From the NCBI RefSeq assembly GCF_009362785.1, contig NZ_WHNQ01000010.1:62001-126000 (forward strand): a DNA stretch of 64,000 bases. Reading direction: 5' to 3'. Source of the DNA: Paraburkholderia atlantica (GTDB taxonomy: Bacteria > Pseudomonadota > Gammaproteobacteria > Burkholderiales > Burkholderiaceae). The translations under genes were made by a program, and so were the position numbers. A model generated the notes under the pieces. The model saw only the letters and a program-made list of their open reading frames with translations. It ran no database searches and was not told the origin of the DNA. The first letter of the stretch is position 1; each line of letters opens with the position of its first letter. Positions 41,716-51,041 of this stretch are shown piece after piece.

Positions 41716-41743
41716 TAAAGTTTTGATCAGCAGTTGCCGTTAT
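41716..41743 (+). promoter_or_regulatory. Sigma-28 (FliA) promoter of flgM
   Basis: TAAAGTTT, 12 bases, GCCGTTAT. The -35 is a perfect match and the -10 matches 6 of 8. It lies 28 bp upstream of the flgM GTG start, so flgM (and flgN) gets late-class transcription in addition to flgA read-through. Confidence 0.8.
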
Positions 41744-41771
41744 CAGGATCAAATCGTTAGGGAAGCCAATC

Positions 41772-42131
41772 GTGAAAGTCGATCCCACCACCTCTTCGAA
41801 TCTGCCGTCGTTGAAAGACGCTTTGTCCCGTTCGCAGCAGAGCGGCGAAGCCACGCCGGCAACCAGCGCAACGCAGGGCGCGGCGGGCACGGCCGCGCCG
41901 GCCGCGAGCAGTTCGTCGGGCGACGCGAGCGTGAGCCTGTCGGGTCTGTCGCAGCATCTGCGCAGCCTCGCGGCCTCCGGCGCGGCCGACATCGACACCG
42001 CGCACGTCGAGTCGATCAAGCAGGCGATCAAGGACGGCACGTTGCAGATCGACTCCGGCAAGATCGCCGACGGCGTACTGCAGACGGCGCGCGATCTGTT
42101 GCAGAACAAGACCTCGTCGACCGGCAACTGA
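41772..42131 (+). CDS. flgM: Anti-sigma-28 factor FlgM
   Basis: A 119-residue protein that holds FliA inactive until the hook is complete and FlgM is exported. The N-terminal half is disordered and Ser/Ala-rich; the FliA-binding C-terminal half is VSLSGLSQHLRSLAASGAAD then DTAHVESIKQAIKDGTLQID and IADGVLQTARDLLQNK. The start is GTG at 41772. It follows flgA and has its own sigma-28 promoter. Confidence 0.94.
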   Translation: MKVDPTTSSNLPSLKDALSRSQQSGEATPATSATQGAAGTAAPAASSSSGDASVSLSGLSQHLRSLAASGAADIDTAHVESIKQAIKDGTLQIDSGKIADGVLQTARDLLQNKTSSTGN

Positions 42132-42225
42132 TCGGCATTTCGCCGCGCGGTGATCTGCCGGGCGGCGTTCGACCAACGCGGTTCGCGCATCGTTCGCGAG
42201 CCGGTGTGCGTAGCGAGTTGTTGAC

Positions 42226-42672
42226 ATGAAAGACGCCCTGGTTGCTACCCTGATCGAAGAATATTCGACCGTCGAGGCCTTCGCCTCGATCCTCACTCTC
42301 GAAACCAAAGCACTGACGACGGTCTCCCCCATGGAGCAGTTGCCCGCGATCGTCGAGAAGAAAACCGAGCTGATCGGCGTGCTCGCGAGGCTCGAAGCCG
42401 CGCGCGACGCGCAGCTGACCGAACTCGGCTTTCCGACCGGCTGGTCCGGCATGGAGCTAGCGGCGAGCACGGACGCGCGCATCGCGACGCAATGGACGCT
42501 GCTGCAGAAAGCCGCGGATCGCGCGCGGCGCGTCAACACCAACAACGGCGAGCTGATCCGCGTGCGGATGGACTACAACCAGCGCGCGCTAAAGGCGCTG
42601 CAAGTCAACGTGCCGCGCAAGACGAATCTGTATGGGCCGGATGGACGCGTTCCGGCTTATTCGGGACTTTGA
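42226..42672 (+). CDS. flgN: Export chaperone FlgN
   Basis: A 148-residue helical protein, chaperone for FlgK and FlgL. Family pattern: LIEEYSTVEAFASILTLETK at the N-terminus and RRVNTNNGELIRVRMDYNQR in the second half, ending YGPDGRVPAYSGL. It lies 94 bp after flgM and ends the flgAMN operon with a strong terminator. Confidence 0.92.
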   Translation: MKDALVATLIEEYSTVEAFASILTLETKALTTVSPMEQLPAIVEKKTELIGVLARLEAARDAQLTELGFPTGWSGMELAASTDARIATQWTLLQKAADRARRVNTNNGELIRVRMDYNQRALKALQVNVPRKTNLYGPDGRVPAYSGL

Positions 42673-42718
42673 TCGGCCCGCCTGCCCGGCCTGCAATTGA
42701 GCAATATCCGAAATGAAT

Positions 42719-42757
42719 GAAGAGGCCCGTCAATGACGGGCCTCTTCGTTTTTCGCC
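42719..42757 (+). terminator. Strong terminator after flgN
   Basis: GAAGAGGCCCGTC and GACGGGCCTCTTC form a perfect 13-bp stem with an AAT loop, followed by GTTTTT, 46 bp after the flgN stop. Confidence 0.92.
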
Positions 42758-42942
42758 ACCGCTTTTTCATCCACGTCCCTGCGCTACGCGCGCCGCGTTA
42801 GCCATTCGGCTAGCTGGCGCTAATACACCTCAGCACGTTGAAATGGTGACTTCGTTCGAGCTTTCGCCAATGCCGCGGCTTCGTCGCGGCCGTACATCGA
42901 CAGGCAAAAACTTGTTTGCCAGTTGGTTTGTGTAGAGGTGTG

Positions 42943-42948
42943 TATAAT
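42943..42948 (+). promoter_or_regulatory. -10 box of the hicAB promoter
   Basis: A perfect TATAAT lies 15 bp before the hicA ATG in an AT-richer stretch, with TTGCCA about 19 bp upstream as a loose -35. GGAGGG directly follows as the ribosome site, so the leader RNA would be very short. Confidence 0.55.
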
Positions 42949-42962
42949 GGAGGGTATGATGT

Positions 42963-43145
42963 ATGAACAGTGCCGAGGTCGTGAAACTGATTCAAGCAAA
43001 TGGCTGGCAGCTCGTCCGCATAGCGGGCAGTCACCATCATTTCAGGCACGCGGGAAAACGGGGGCTCGTCACCGTTCCCCACCCGAAAAAAGATCTGCCG
43101 GCCGGCACCCTGAACAGCATTCTGAAACAGGCGGGGCTCAAATGA
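42963..43145 (+). CDS. hicA: HicA-family mRNA interferase toxin
   Basis: A 60-residue HicA toxin with a double-stranded-RNA-binding-like fold. The catalytic histidine lies in AGSHHHFRH (about residues 22-30) and the C-terminus reads PHPKKDLPAGTLNSILKQAG, typical of the family. It cuts mRNA and stops translation when free. GGAGGG lies about 10 bases upstream of the ATG. It overlaps hicB by 4 bp (ATGA). Confidence 0.93.
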   Translation: MNSAEVVKLIQANGWQLVRIAGSHHHFRHAGKRGLVTVPHPKKDLPAGTLNSILKQAGLK

Positions 43146-43552
43146 AGCATCTGATCTTTCCGATCGCCATCGAACCCGGGGACAACACGCACGCGTTCGG
43201 CGTCGTGGTGCCCGATATCCCGGGCTGCTACTCCGCGGGCGACACGCTCGAACAAGCGTATGTGAACGCGAAAGAGGCGATCGAATCGCATCTCGAAACC
43301 TTGCTCGACGAAGGGTTGCCGCTGCCCGAGCCGCTCACGCTCGGCGAGCATCGGCGCAATCCCGAGTTCGAGGGGTTCACATGGGGTTTCGTGACAACGC
43401 GCAATATTCCGGCGTTGAAGAAGGCCGTCCGCATCAATATCTCGCTGCCCGAGGTGCTGGTGCAGGAGATCGACGCGTACGCACAGGCGCGCGGCATGTC
43501 GCGCTCGGCGTTTCTCGCGCTCGCCGCCGAGCATGAGATGGCGGACGCTTGA
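43142..43552 (+). CDS. hicB: HicB-family antitoxin
   Basis: A 136-residue antitoxin. The N-terminal HicB domain has FGVVVPDIPGCYSAGDTLEQ and AYVNAKEAIESHLETLLDEG; the C-terminal 40 residues (RINISLPEVLVQEIDAYAQA then RGMSRSAFLALAAEHE) are a ribbon-helix-helix DNA-binding unit, so it can repress its own promoter. The ATG overlaps the hicA stop. The pair sits between the flgN terminator and the convergent fliA. Confidence 0.93.
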   Translation: MKHLIFPIAIEPGDNTHAFGVVVPDIPGCYSAGDTLEQAYVNAKEAIESHLETLLDEGLPLPEPLTLGEHRRNPEFEGFTWGFVTTRNIPALKKAVRINISLPEVLVQEIDAYAQARGMSRSAFLALAAEHEMADA

Positions 43553-43646
43553 GCAACGCAAGGCGGCGCAGGCGCGCATCCCCATCGGCGCGCTGCCGCG
43601 TCTGGCCGGCAACGCTTGAAAAGCGGCGCGCCGCCCCGCGGTGGAG

Positions 43647-44381
43647 TCAGTTCGTTTCTGCGTTCGCCCAGGCCATTTCGCGCAGCCGGGCGCGCAGGCG
43701 TGCCACCGCCTGACTGTGCAACTGGCACACGCGCGATTCACTGACTTCCATCACCGCGCCGATCTCGCGCAGATTCATGCCGCGCTCGTAGTACAGCGAC
43801 ATCAGCAGCTTCTCGCGTTCCGGCAAGCGGTCGATCGCTTCGATCAGCGCGGAGCGCAAGCTGTCGTCGAGCAGCGCCGACAGCGGATCGGAATGATCGA
43901 CGCAGTAGCGGTCCAGAAAAGGTTCGTCGTCGGCGGAGCGGTCGAAGTCTTCGTAGTAGATCAGCTGGCTGCCGTGCAGGTCCTGCAGCATCGACTGATA
44001 TTCGTCGAGCGGCATTTGAAGGTGCTCGGCGACCTCCGCCTCGCTCGCCGAGCGGCCGAGGTTCTGCTCCACCTTGTGCACCGCAGTTTCCACTTCGCGC
44101 GAGGTGCGGCGCAAGCTGCGCGGCAGCCAGTCGTTGCTGCGCAGCTCGTCGAGCATCGCGCCGCGAATCCGCTGGCTGGCATAGGTCTCGAACTGCGCGC
44201 CCTGGTCTTCCTTGTAGCGGCCGGCAGCGTCCAGCAGGCCGATCATGCCGGCCTGGATCAGGTCGTCGAGATCGACGCTCGCCGGCATTTTCGCGACGAG
44301 CTGCAAGCCGAGTCGACGCACGAGCGGTGCGTACTTCGTCAGAACGTCGGCCTGAGAAATCTTTCCCTGAGCGTTGTACAT
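43647..44381 (-). CDS. fliA: Flagellar sigma factor FliA (sigma-28)
   Basis: A 244-residue sigma factor. Region 2: YAPLVRRLGLQLVAKMPASV and DLDDLIQAGMIGLLDAAGRY; region 3/4: LPEREKLLMSLYYERGMNLR and EIGAVMEVSESRVCQLHSQA, which reads the late flagellar promoters. ATG at 44381 follows AAGGGGAG. Its partner FlgM is encoded at 41772-42131. Last gene of the flhBAFG-fliA run. Confidence 0.97.
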   Translation of the reverse strand: MYNAQGKISQADVLTKYAPLVRRLGLQLVAKMPASVDLDDLIQAGMIGLLDAAGRYKEDQGAQFETYASQRIRGAMLDELRSNDWLPRSLRRTSREVETAVHKVEQNLGRSASEAEVAEHLQMPLDEYQSMLQDLHGSQLIYYEDFDRSADDEPFLDRYCVDHSDPLSALLDDSLRSALIEAIDRLPEREKLLMSLYYERGMNLREIGAVMEVSESRVCQLHSQAVARLRARLREMAWANAETN

Positions 44382-44411
44382 CGTGCTCCCCTTATCCTTC
44401 GTGCACGCCTT

Positions 44412-45281
44412 TTAAGCGTGATGCGCGGACGGTTGGTCGGCGTGGTGCGCCGCTGTAACTGTCGCAGGCGCCCGCCAAGGCGTTTGCGACGACATCGCTG
44501 GCCGCATCGGCCAGTACTGCAATTCGGCGGCGAGATGGCGGAAGTCGCGCGCGGCCGGGGTCGACGGAAACGCGTCGACCACACAGCGCGACAGCTCGAG
44601 CGCGCGCGCCATGCGCACGTCGGCCGCGATGCAGCCGGCGTGTTCCAACGCGACGGTCAGGTAACGACCGGCCACGCCGGCGAGCTTCGCGAACGCGGCT
44701 TGCGCGTCGTTGGTGCTTTGCACGTGATTCGCGAGCACGCGCAACTGCGCGATCGCGTGCGCGTAATGCAACCGCTTGATGCACGCATACGCGTCGGTGA
44801 TCGCCTCGCCCGACATGCGCGCGACGATCATCACGTCGTGCGCCTGTTTCGCAAGCGACGACAGATGCCCTTCAACATCGAGCTGCGCGTCGATCAGCAC
44901 GATGTCGGCCGAACCGCCGAGCAACACGCCGAGTTCGGCCTCCGTGTGTCCCTCGCGGTTGTTGCGCGACGCGGCCAGCACCGAAAAACCGAGCGGGTGA
45001 CGCGCGGCGGCGAAATCGACCGGCGTGTCGCCACGCATCACCGCCGCGAAGTTGCCCGCGCCGCGCAAGCCGCCAAGCATCGCGCTCACCGAGTTCTCAC
45101 CGACGCATTCGTCGATCACCAGCACGTCCTTACCCTGCTGCGCGAGCGCCGCGGCGAGATTCACCGCCACGGTCGTATTGCCGACGCCCGACGAGGCGCC
45201 CGCCAACGCGATCACGCGCGCACCGCCGCGCGCGAGCATCCGCCGTAACCCTTCGGCTTGATCTGAACCGAACTTATCCAA
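44412..45281 (-). CDS. flhG: Flagellar number regulator FlhG (FleN/MinD-like ATPase)
   Basis: A 289-residue MinD/ParA-type ATPase. The deviant Walker A is ALAGASSGVGNTTVAVNLAA near residues 25-44, with VLVIDECVGENSVSAMLGG next. FlhG controls flagellar number and place with FlhF. The C-terminus is long and degenerate compared with FleN, and an amphipathic membrane helix is not obvious. The start is TTG at 45281, supported by GAGG upstream and by an 8-bp overlap with flhF. Confidence 0.87.
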   Translation of the reverse strand: MDKFGSDQAEGLRRMLARGGARVIALAGASSGVGNTTVAVNLAAALAQQGKDVLVIDECVGENSVSAMLGGLRGAGNFAAVMRGDTPVDFAAARHPLGFSVLAASRNNREGHTEAELGVLLGGSADIVLIDAQLDVEGHLSSLAKQAHDVMIVARMSGEAITDAYACIKRLHYAHAIAQLRVLANHVQSTNDAQAAFAKLAGVAGRYLTVALEHAGCIAADVRMARALELSRCVVDAFPSTPAARDFRHLAAELQYWPMRPAMSSQTPWRAPATVTAAHHADQPSAHHA

Positions 45282-47250
45282 AGCGAACCTCGTGCAGCTC
45301 GGCCGTCGAACGTGCGGACAGCGAGGACAGCAAAGCAGGGATGTCGTCGTCGTGCGGCACGAACGGCGAGTTGTCGCGCGGAATGCAGAAGGTGCTCTTG
45401 ATCAGGAATTTCTTCGTCGCGACGTACAGGTTCTCCGGCACCTTCTGTCCGGTCGACACGTAATGCACCGGCAGCTTGTAGCGGATCACCGTATCGAGCA
45501 CGCCGCCGAGGTTGGTCGCTTCATCGAGCTTGGTCAGGATGCAGCCGGCGAGCGGCTGCTGGTCCGGCGCGCGCTGATAGGCCTGCACGACTTCGTTCAA
45601 CGTGTCGCCGTGGCTCGTCGCGTTGAGCAGCAACAGACGCTGCACCGGCTGACCGGCGCGGCTCAGCATTGCGATCTGGTCGGACACGAGGCGGTCGCGC
45701 TGACTCATGCCGATCGTGTCGATCAGCACGATGTGCTTGTTGCGCAATTCGGAGAGCGCGAGTTGCAGATCGGCGCTGTCCTTCACCGCGTGCACCGAAA
45801 CGCCGAGAATCTTGCCGAAGATGCGCAGTTGCTCATGACCGCCGATGCGGTAGCTGTCCGTCGTCAGCAGCGCCACCTTGCTCGCGCCGAAGCGCATCAC
45901 GCAGCGCGCGGCGAGCTTCGCCGTGGTCGTCGTCTTGCCGACGCCGGTCGGCCCCATCAGCGCGAACACGCCGCCGCGCTCCATCAGCGCGTCTTCGTTC
46001 TCCATCACCGGCAGGTTCGATTCGAGCACCGAGCGCACCCAGTCCATGCCGCCGTCCATCGTGTCGACGGCTTCGGGCAGGTTGTCGACCAGCATCTGCA
46101 CGAGCTGCGCGGAAAAGCCGGCGGCGAACAGATGCTTGGTGAGCGCGGCGCGCGCGGGACTGCGGCGCTGTCGATCGCCCCACAGCAGACCCGCGAATTG
46201 CTCTTCCATCATGTCGCGCATCGACGACAGCTCGTTCATCACGGTGTCCTTGACGACCTGCTCCATGCGCCCCTTGATCGCTTCGGCGACGGCGGCCGGC
46301 GTGCGGCCTTCATCGCTGGAGGACGCCGGCGCGATCTTCTGCGCGGTGCGGCGCGCGGCGACTTCGGCGGCTTCGCGTGCCCAGTCGGGCGTATCGATCA
46401 CCGGCCGCGCGTCGACCGCGCTGCCGAGGCCTTTGGCGGTCGCGACGGCGGGCGTCATCGCGGCGGGACGCGCGCTGTATTGACCGTCCTGTTGCTGCTG
46501 CTCGGCCGCGATGCGGCGCGCGTGATCGATGAGCCACGGATTCGATTCGGCCATCGTGCGCGGCGCGGCGGCCTCGCTCGATGCGACAGCCGGCGGTACC
46601 GGCACGCCGGCGGCCTTCAGCAGATCCGCGCGGATGTCTTTCGACAGGCGCGTGGCCGCGGCGCGGGCGCTCGCGCCGGAAGTTGCGGCAGAAGCGGGCT
46701 GGCTCGCTACGGGCGCGGCGCCTGTCGCGCTGGCCGCCGGCGCGCCGCTCGTACCCAGCATCGCCGGACCAGCTGGCGAATTGGCGGGCAACGAGGCAGA
46801 TGCTGCTTCACTCGCGGACAGCATGTCGGCCGCCTGGCTGACTGCAGAATTGAGCGCCGTCTTGTTCGCCGAGCCGCCCATGAGATCCGCGGCCGCATTC
46901 GCCGGCTCGTTCGCCGTCATCGCTTCGGCACCCGCTTCGGGGCTCGCGCCGAACACCGACGAAAACACGTCCGGCATGGCGCTCGCATACGGATTCATCG
47001 GCGCCGCGGACAAGCCGCGCGGCCCCCCAGTCGATGCCGCACCCGAGCCCATGCCTAGCGCCGCAGCCTGCGCGCCTTCGCGCGCTTTCGGCGTGAGCGC
47101 GGCGAGGTCGCTGTCGGCGAGCGCGACGATTTCGACGCTGCCGTCGTCCATCGTACGATTCGACAGCACGACTGCATCGGGGCCAAGTGCTTCGCGAACG
47201 AGACGCAACGCATCGCGACTGGTAGCACCGACAAATTTACGAATGTTCAA
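45274..47250 (-). CDS. flhF: Flagellar SRP-type GTPase FlhF
   Basis: A 658-residue GTPase, longer than most FlhF. The N-terminus MNIRKFVGATSRDALRLVRE is the usual B-domain start; residues about 70-330 are an Ala/Ser/Pro-rich linker. The NG domain has FALMGPTGVGKTTTTAKLAA near residue 430, VALLTTDSYRIGGHEQLRIF, and IVLIDTIGMSQRDRL. It directs polar assembly of the first ring proteins. ATG at 47250; 282 bp separate it from flhA. Confidence 0.95.
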   Translation of the reverse strand: MNIRKFVGATSRDALRLVREALGPDAVVLSNRTMDDGSVEIVALADSDLAALTPKAREGAQAAALGMGSGAASTGGPRGLSAAPMNPYASAMPDVFSSVFGASPEAGAEAMTANEPANAAADLMGGSANKTALNSAVSQAADMLSASEAASASLPANSPAGPAMLGTSGAPAASATGAAPVASQPASAATSGASARAAATRLSKDIRADLLKAAGVPVPPAVASSEAAAPRTMAESNPWLIDHARRIAAEQQQQDGQYSARPAAMTPAVATAKGLGSAVDARPVIDTPDWAREAAEVAARRTAQKIAPASSSDEGRTPAAVAEAIKGRMEQVVKDTVMNELSSMRDMMEEQFAGLLWGDRQRRSPARAALTKHLFAAGFSAQLVQMLVDNLPEAVDTMDGGMDWVRSVLESNLPVMENEDALMERGGVFALMGPTGVGKTTTTAKLAARCVMRFGASKVALLTTDSYRIGGHEQLRIFGKILGVSVHAVKDSADLQLALSELRNKHIVLIDTIGMSQRDRLVSDQIAMLSRAGQPVQRLLLLNATSHGDTLNEVVQAYQRAPDQQPLAGCILTKLDEATNLGGVLDTVIRYKLPVHYVSTGQKVPENLYVATKKFLIKSTFCIPRDNSPFVPHDDDIPALLSSLSARSTAELHEVRFG

Positions 47251-47465
47251 GCTGGACCCCCGATGAGGTATACGGACTGACGGACCGGCAATACACCGCT
47301 TCCCAATGCGATCAATTATTGCGAAACGCGTCGGGCGACGATCGATGGATAAAGACCGTTAAAAGTGGGCAATTCGCGCGATGGACACACGGCAGACACA
47401 CCGTTTGACGAGGCCCGCAAAGGCGTTTTTACCGATTCGCCGGCAGGCGGAACCGGAAGCGCAAA

Positions 47466-47500
47466 CGAAAACCGGCGCCCCACTGGAGCGCCGGTTTTCG
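47466..47500. terminator. Terminator between flhA and flhF
   Basis: CGAAAACCGGCGC and GCGCCGGTTTTCG are perfect arms around a 9-base loop. On the minus strand the stem is followed by a short T-rich tail. It lies 33 bp after the flhA stop and could make flhF-flhG-fliA partly independent of flhBA. Confidence 0.75.
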
Positions 47501-47532
47501 TCGTATCGACTGCCACGAGCGAGCGGCCTGCG

Positions 47533-49635
47533 TCAGCCGTGCGCGCCGATCAGGTTCACCACCTTGACGTTGCGCGTATCGGGCACTTCCGCATACGACA
47601 GCACCTTCAGCTGCGGCAGACTGCGGCGCAGGAAGCGCGCGAGCATCGGCCGCAGCGCGTGCTGCACGAGCAGCACCGGTGCTAGGCCGAGGTTCTGCTG
47701 ACGCATCATCGCCTTCTGCGTTTCGGTGAGCAGCGTATTCGCGAGACCCGGTTCGAGGCCCGGGTTCGGTCCGGTCGACAGCGCCTGCGACAGCACCCGT
47801 TCGAGGTTCGCGTCGAGCCCCATCACCTGCATGTCGGCGGTGCCGGGGAACCACTGCTGCGTGATCGCGCGACCCAGCGCGAGGCGCACCGCGGCGGTCA
47901 GCTCGTGCGGATCGGTGAGCTTGGTCGCGTGTTCGGCGAGTGCTTCGAGGATCGTGCGCATGTCGCGGATCGGCACGCCTTCTTCGAGCAGGTTCTGCAG
48001 CACCTTTTGCAGCGTGGTGAGCGGCAGCATCTTCGGCACCAGATCGTCGACCAGCGACGCGGTGTCCTTCTGCATCCGCTCGACCAGCGACTGCACCTCG
48101 CGGCGGCCGAGCAGCTCCGACGCGTGCGTGACGACCAGGTGATTCAGGTGCGTCGCGACCACCGTGCTCGAATCGACGACCGTGTAGCCGTACACCTGCG
48201 CCTGTTCGCGCAGGTTCGTATCGATCCAGATCGCGGGCAGGCCGAACGCCGGGTCCTGGGTCGGCGTGCCCGGCAGCGCGGCCGATACCTGGCCCGGGTT
48301 GATCGCGAGCCACTGGCCCGGATACGCCTCGCCCGAGCCGACCTCGACGCCCTTCAACGCGATCCGATAGCCGTTCGGCCGCAATTCGAGGTTGTCGCGG
48401 ATATGAATGACCGGCGGCAGGAAGCCGATTTCCTGCGCGAACTTCTTGCGGATGCTCTTGATCCGCTTGAGCAACTCGCCGTCCGAGTTCTTGTCGACGA
48501 GCGGAATCAGCCGGTAGCCGACTTCGAGGCCGAGCGTGTCGATCATCGTCACGTCGTCCCAGCTCGCCTCGGCGTTTTCGACCGGTGCGAGCGCGGCCGG
48601 CGCGACGTCGACGAGCGCCGGCGCGTTCTTGCGCTCCTCGTTGCGCTTCTTCATCGTGCGGCCGAGCTGGATCAGGCCGCCGCCCAGAATCAGGAAAGCG
48701 AAGTGCGGCATGCCCGGGATCAGGCCCATCAGCACGAGAATGCAGCCCGTGATCATCAGCACGCGCGGGTTCGTGAAGAGCTGGCCGGTCAGCTGCGTGC
48801 CGATGTCCTCGTTGGTCGCGACGCGCGACACGATCACGCCGGCCGCCGTCGAAATCACCAGCGACGGAATCTGCGCGACGAGGCCGTCGCCGATCGTCAG
48901 CAGCGTGTAGTTCTTGCCCGCCGCGGCAAAAGTCATGTCGTGCTGGACCATCCCGACGATCAGCCCGCCGATGATGTTGATCACCATGATCAGCAGACCG
49001 GCGATCGCATCGCCGCGCACGAACTTGCTCGCACCGTCCATGGAGCCGTAGAACTCGGCTTCCTGCGAGATTTCCGTGCGACGCTTGCGGGCCTGCTCTT
49101 CGTTGATGAGGCCGGCGTTCAGATCGGCGTCGATCGCCATCTGCTTGCCGGGCATCGCGTCGAGCGTGAAGCGCGCGGACACTTCGGCGATCCGCCCCGC
49201 GCCCTTCGTGATCACCATGAAGTTGATCACCATCAGGATCACGAACACGACGATACCGACCGCGAAGTTGCCGCCGACGAGGAAGTGGCCGAACGACTCG
49301 ATCACCTGGCCGGCCGCGTCGGGACCGGTATGGCCTTCGAGCAGCACGATCCGCGTCGAGGCGACGTTCAGCGACAGCCGCAGCAGCGTCGAGAACAGCA
49401 GCACGCTCGGGAACGCGGCGAAGTCGAGCGGCTTCATCGTGTACATGCTGACGAGCAGCACCATCACCGACAGCGCGATGTTGAACGTGAACAGCAGATC
49501 CAGCAGGAACGGCGGCAACGGCAGAATCATCATGCCGAGGATCATGCAGATCAGCACCGGCCCGGCGAGGGCGCGCAGGTTGGTGCTGCTCAGCGCATCC
49601 GGCCGTCGGGCGAGGAAACCGGCGCGAGCGTTCAT
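47533..49635 (-). CDS. flhA: Flagellar export gate protein FlhA
   Basis: A 700-residue export gate subunit. Eight helices occupy the first 330 residues (starting AGPVLICMILGMMILPLPPF), with the FHIPEP-type loop GKQMAIDADLNAGLINEEQA between them. The cytoplasmic chaperone-docking domain follows, with GYTVVDSSTVVATHLNHLVV. Normal length. The ATG overlaps the flhB stop by 4 bp (ATGA), so the two are coupled. Confidence 0.97.
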   Translation of the reverse strand: MNARAGFLARRPDALSSTNLRALAGPVLICMILGMMILPLPPFLLDLLFTFNIALSVMVLLVSMYTMKPLDFAAFPSVLLFSTLLRLSLNVASTRIVLLEGHTGPDAAGQVIESFGHFLVGGNFAVGIVVFVILMVINFMVITKGAGRIAEVSARFTLDAMPGKQMAIDADLNAGLINEEQARKRRTEISQEAEFYGSMDGASKFVRGDAIAGLLIMVINIIGGLIVGMVQHDMTFAAAGKNYTLLTIGDGLVAQIPSLVISTAAGVIVSRVATNEDIGTQLTGQLFTNPRVLMITGCILVLMGLIPGMPHFAFLILGGGLIQLGRTMKKRNEERKNAPALVDVAPAALAPVENAEASWDDVTMIDTLGLEVGYRLIPLVDKNSDGELLKRIKSIRKKFAQEIGFLPPVIHIRDNLELRPNGYRIALKGVEVGSGEAYPGQWLAINPGQVSAALPGTPTQDPAFGLPAIWIDTNLREQAQVYGYTVVDSSTVVATHLNHLVVTHASELLGRREVQSLVERMQKDTASLVDDLVPKMLPLTTLQKVLQNLLEEGVPIRDMRTILEALAEHATKLTDPHELTAAVRLALGRAITQQWFPGTADMQVMGLDANLERVLSQALSTGPNPGLEPGLANTLLTETQKAMMRQQNLGLAPVLLVQHALRPMLARFLRRSLPQLKVLSYAEVPDTRNVKVVNLIGAHG

Positions 49636-50867
49636 GCGGAGGCTCCGTTGTTGTCGCCGCTAGTGGCGTCGTTGGCGTTGTCGGCGGTCGGGTTCAGCGT
49701 GTCGGCGGCTTCTTCGGCGGCGTCCTGGTCCGACACGGCGCCCTTGTCGAGTTCCGGCGGCACGTCGAGTTCGGTCGGCGCGAGCGGCACGTCGCCGCCT
49801 TCGGCCTTGAAGCGGCGCAGCTGATAGACCCACGCGAGCACTTCGGCGACCGCGCCATAGAGCGGCCCCGGAATCTCGCGATTCAGATCGACGTTGTGAT
49901 ACAGCGCCCGCGCGAGCGGCGGCGCTTCGAGCAGCGGCACGTTGTTTTCGGTGGCGATCTCGCGAATCCGCGCGGCCACGAGGTTCACGCCCTTGGCGAC
50001 CACCTTCGGCGCGCGCATCTCGCCGTCCGTGTATTGCAGCGCGACCGCGAAGTGCGTCGGGTTCGTCACGACCACGTCGGCCTTCGGCACTTGCGCCATC
50101 ATGCGGCGCCGCGCGATCGCGCGCTGCTGCTGGCGAATCTTGCCCTTGATGTGCGGATCGCCTTCGCTCTCGCGATGCTCGCGCTTCACTTCTTCCTTCG
50201 TCATGCGCAGCTTCTTGTGGAACGACCACAGCTGATACGGCACGTCGAGCGCGGCCACCGCGAACATGCCGGCCACCGTCATGCCGCAGCACACCGCGAT
50301 CAGATGCATGGAGTTGGCGAGCGCGACTTCGAGCGGCTGCGTCGCGAGCGCGAGGAATTCCTCGTGCCGATTCCAGATCGCCGTGCCGCCGATCAGGCCC
50401 ACCACCAGCGTCTTCGCGAGCGACATGCCGAGCTGGATCGGTCCGTTGATCGAAAACATGCGGCCGAAGCCCTCGATCGGGTTCAGCCGGTTGAACTTGG
50501 GTTCGAGCCCCTTCGCCGACAGCTGCCAGCCGCCCAGCGCCATCGGCGCGAGCAGCGCGGCCAGTCCGGTGACGCCGAGTACCGGCACGAGCGCGTACAG
50601 TCCTTCGCGACCTGCCGTGCCCGCGCCGATTAGCATGCGGTTGGTGTCGAACACGCTCGCATGGTTGAACATCAGCGACGCACGCACCATGTTCTGCAAA
50701 TGCTCGCCGATGTTGCCCGACATGCCCCATACACCGTAGAAGCCGGCCGCGAGCAGCGCAAAGGTCGACAGCTCCCGCGAACGCACGATCTGCCCCTCCT
50801 CGCGCGCCTTCTGCAGGCGCCGAGGGGTGGCTGATTCGGTTTTTTCGAGGTCGCTGTCCTCTGCCAC
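49632..50867 (-). CDS. flhB: Flagellar export switch protein FlhB
   Basis: A 411-residue export gate protein with four membrane helices and a cytoplasmic domain. The self-cleavage site NPTH is at residues 269-272 (VVTNPTHFAVALQYTDGEMR). The C-terminal tail is longer than in E. coli and ends with an acidic, Asn-rich stretch (NDATSGDNNGAS). The start is GTG at 50867, supported by GGAGAG. Compare the FlhB-C-like protein at 11505-11873. Confidence 0.97.
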   Translation of the reverse strand: MAEDSDLEKTESATPRRLQKAREEGQIVRSRELSTFALLAAGFYGVWGMSGNIGEHLQNMVRASLMFNHASVFDTNRMLIGAGTAGREGLYALVPVLGVTGLAALLAPMALGGWQLSAKGLEPKFNRLNPIEGFGRMFSINGPIQLGMSLAKTLVVGLIGGTAIWNRHEEFLALATQPLEVALANSMHLIAVCCGMTVAGMFAVAALDVPYQLWSFHKKLRMTKEEVKREHRESEGDPHIKGKIRQQQRAIARRRMMAQVPKADVVVTNPTHFAVALQYTDGEMRAPKVVAKGVNLVAARIREIATENNVPLLEAPPLARALYHNVDLNREIPGPLYGAVAEVLAWVYQLRRFKAEGGDVPLAPTELDVPPELDKGAVSDQDAAEEAADTLNPTADNANDATSGDNNGASA

Positions 50868-51041
50868 AAAGCTCTCCAGTCGGCCGAGGCACGGCGCCTC
50901 TTTCCAGTGAGAGCGATTATTCCTGCTCGACGCAAGCGCCGATCGGCGGATAAAGGAGGAGAAACGGGGGTATTTCGACGGATGACCGGACGGCTCGCGC
51001 GTGTCTCGCGCGCGCCGTCCGGCCTCGGATCGACGTGCGGC

